Below, one piece after another: positions 62,974 to 64,000 of a stretch of DNA of 64,000 bases. Position numbers and translations under genes: made by a program. The DNA comes from Paracoccus sp. MBLB3053 (GTDB lineage: Bacteria; Pseudomonadota; Alphaproteobacteria; Rhodobacterales; Rhodobacteraceae): NCBI RefSeq assembly GCF_031822435.1, contig NZ_JAVQLW010000002.1, forward strand, positions 186,001-250,000. Reading direction: 5' to 3'. The notes beneath the pieces were generated by a model, which had not been told where the DNA came from, ran no database searches, and saw only the letters and a list, made by a program, of their open reading frames with translations. Within the stretch, counting starts at the first letter, position 1. Every line of letters starts with the position of its first letter.

Positions 62974-64000
62974 TGGCAACTCTGGACATAATGCCGGCGC
63001 AGCGCCTGATCGGCCGCAAAAGGCTCTTTTCGCTTTCAGTGCCCGCACTGCTCGTCGCCTATCTGCTTTATGTCGCGTTCGCATTCGATCTGCCGGGACT
63101 TGCGGGCAGGGCGCGCTGGGACAATGGCGCGACCCTTCTTCAGGATTTCTGGTCCTACAAGGTTCACGTCACGCGCGACAACCGCGGTGACGGGGCGATC
63201 ACAGCATCGATCGAAGGGATGCGCAACGCGACCTTTGATGCCGCCAATGAACCTGACTGGGTTGTCACAAGGGCTGATGGCGGTCGCGACATTGTCTTGC
63301 CGGGCGATGCGCGGGTCAGCATTGCAGGAAATGGCAATGTCACGCTTTCGACTTCCGAGGGCAGCTATCTGATCCGACCCACCGCGGACGGAATCCAGAC
63401 AGACATTGCAGAACCGCCGGAAACCTTCAGCATTTCGGACAAGCGCTTCTCGGCCGAGTTGCCCGAGGGGGCGCGGCTCAGCGTCACCCGTTCGCGCACC
63501 GAGATATTCCGCCGCGAACCGGGTTGGGAGCTGTTCTTCTTCGACCTGTCGAGCCCGTTTTACGGCACTTCGTTCTTAGAACGCGTGCACTTGGCCTTCA
63601 GCGCAGAAAGGCTGCGGCCGGAAAGATCGAATATTGCCGGAATGTGGCACGACTTCTGGAGCAACAGCGTCTGGCATCACGGCGACGTGGCCTGGGCCAT
63701 GTTCGAGACCGTGCTGATGGCGTTCCTGGGAACCTTTGGTGCCGGGCTCGTTGCCTTGCCGGTCGCCTTCATGGCCGCGTCGAATTTCGCTCCGTCCCGC
63801 CTCCTTCGCCAGTCATTCCGCCGCTTTTTCGACTTCCTCCGTGGCGTGGATGCCCTGATCTGGACCATAGTCCTGTCGCGCGCCTTCGGTCCCGGCCCGA
63901 TGACAGGCAGCCTTGCGATCCTGCTCACCGAAACGGGCACCTTCGGCAAGCTCTTCTCGGAAGCCATGGAGAACATAGATGAAAAGCCCGTCGAAGGATT
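62973..64000 (+). CDS. phnE: Phosphonate ABC transporter permease 2, cut by window edge
   Basis: Second PhnE permease, 342 codons present and open at the edge. After one membrane helix (about residues 18-38) comes a soluble, beta-rich insertion of roughly 190 residues, then MetI-like helices with WAMFETVLMAFLGTFGAGLVA, FLRGVDALIWTIVL and TGTFGKLFSEAMENIDEKPVEG at the edge. The large periplasmic insertion is seen in second PhnE copies of some alphaproteobacteria. The start overlaps the phnE1 stop. C-terminus is outside the window. Confidence 0.9.
   Translation, partial: MATLDIMPAQRLIGRKRLFSLSVPALLVAYLLYVAFAFDLPGLAGRARWDNGATLLQDFWSYKVHVTRDNRGDGAITASIEGMRNATFDAANEPDWVVTRADGGRDIVLPGDARVSIAGNGNVTLSTSEGSYLIRPTADGIQTDIAEPPETFSISDKRFSAELPEGARLSVTRSRTEIFRREPGWELFFFDLSSPFYGTSFLERVHLAFSAERLRPERSNIAGMWHDFWSNSVWHHGDVAWAMFETVLMAFLGTFGAGLVALPVAFMAASNFAPSRLLRQSFRRFFDFLRGVDALIWTIVLSRAFGPGPMTGSLAILLTETGTFGKLFSEAMENIDEKPVEG

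Noticed and set aside
1..64000. tRNA, rRNA, CRISPR array, origin or phage genes
   Set aside because: Looked for cloverleaf arms, conserved rRNA blocks, regular short repeats and replication or phage proteins; none could be supported by eye.

Overview
The window is GC-rich DNA with compact operons, many ATGA start/stop overlaps and protein families typical of an alphaproteobacterium of the Rhodobacteraceae/Paracoccus type. Organism assignment is inferred from gene content only. No rRNA, tRNA, CRISPR array or replication gene was seen. Most of the window is accessory metabolism and cell-surface functions.

Layout. (1) 1-4111, minus strand: a respiratory operon of a DUF2231 membrane protein, a secreted sorbosone/glucose-dehydrogenase-type propeller, a cytochrome c oxidase subunit II carrying its own cytochrome c domain, and subunit I (cut by the window edge). 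(2) 4254-7679: small genes, a host-attachment-type protein and trehalose-6-phosphate synthase. (3) 7896-16546: an aromatic ring-cleavage island. Five minus-strand genes (4-oxalomesaconate hydratase type, metallo-beta-lactamase-fold hydrolase, catechol 2,3-dioxygenase-type enzyme, CHA aldolase, oxalomesaconate tautomerase) diverge from a plus-strand TRAP transporter, followed by a LysR regulator with two helix-turn-helix domains. (4) 17007-19364: a DUF3141 PHA-synthase-like hydrolase, then an IS110 scrap. (5) 20200-27249: an alkanesulfonate uptake and desulfonation operon (ssuD, a FAD/NAD(P)-binding protein, ssuE, ssuA, ssuC, ssuB) ending in an L-2-hydroxyglutarate-oxidase-like gene. (6) 27308-29846: a NaChBac-type sodium channel, a decayed arylsulfatase and a DUF2189 membrane protein.

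(7) 30701-59676 is a large surface-polysaccharide locus and the most interesting part. It holds a priming sugar transferase, flippase, polymerase, Wzc-type co-polymerase/kinase, Wza/ExoF-type export protein, several glycosyltransferases, a glycoside hydrolase, an acyltransferase, a 1381-residue mosaic surface protein, and four sulfotransferase-family proteins. I infer that the product is a sulfated and probably acylated exopolysaccharide. (8) 60278-64000: a phosphonate-type ABC transporter, phnC-phnD-phnE-phnE, with the last gene cut by the edge.

Sulfur is a recurring theme: sulfonate scavenging, a dead arylsulfatase and sulfotransferases lie within 40 kb. No genes for activated sulfate (PAPS) synthesis are in the window, so any metabolic link is inference. 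Several gene-poor gaps inside the polysaccharide locus are AT-richer and contain inverted repeats and a recurring ATGCATTA-type motif that may be operators.
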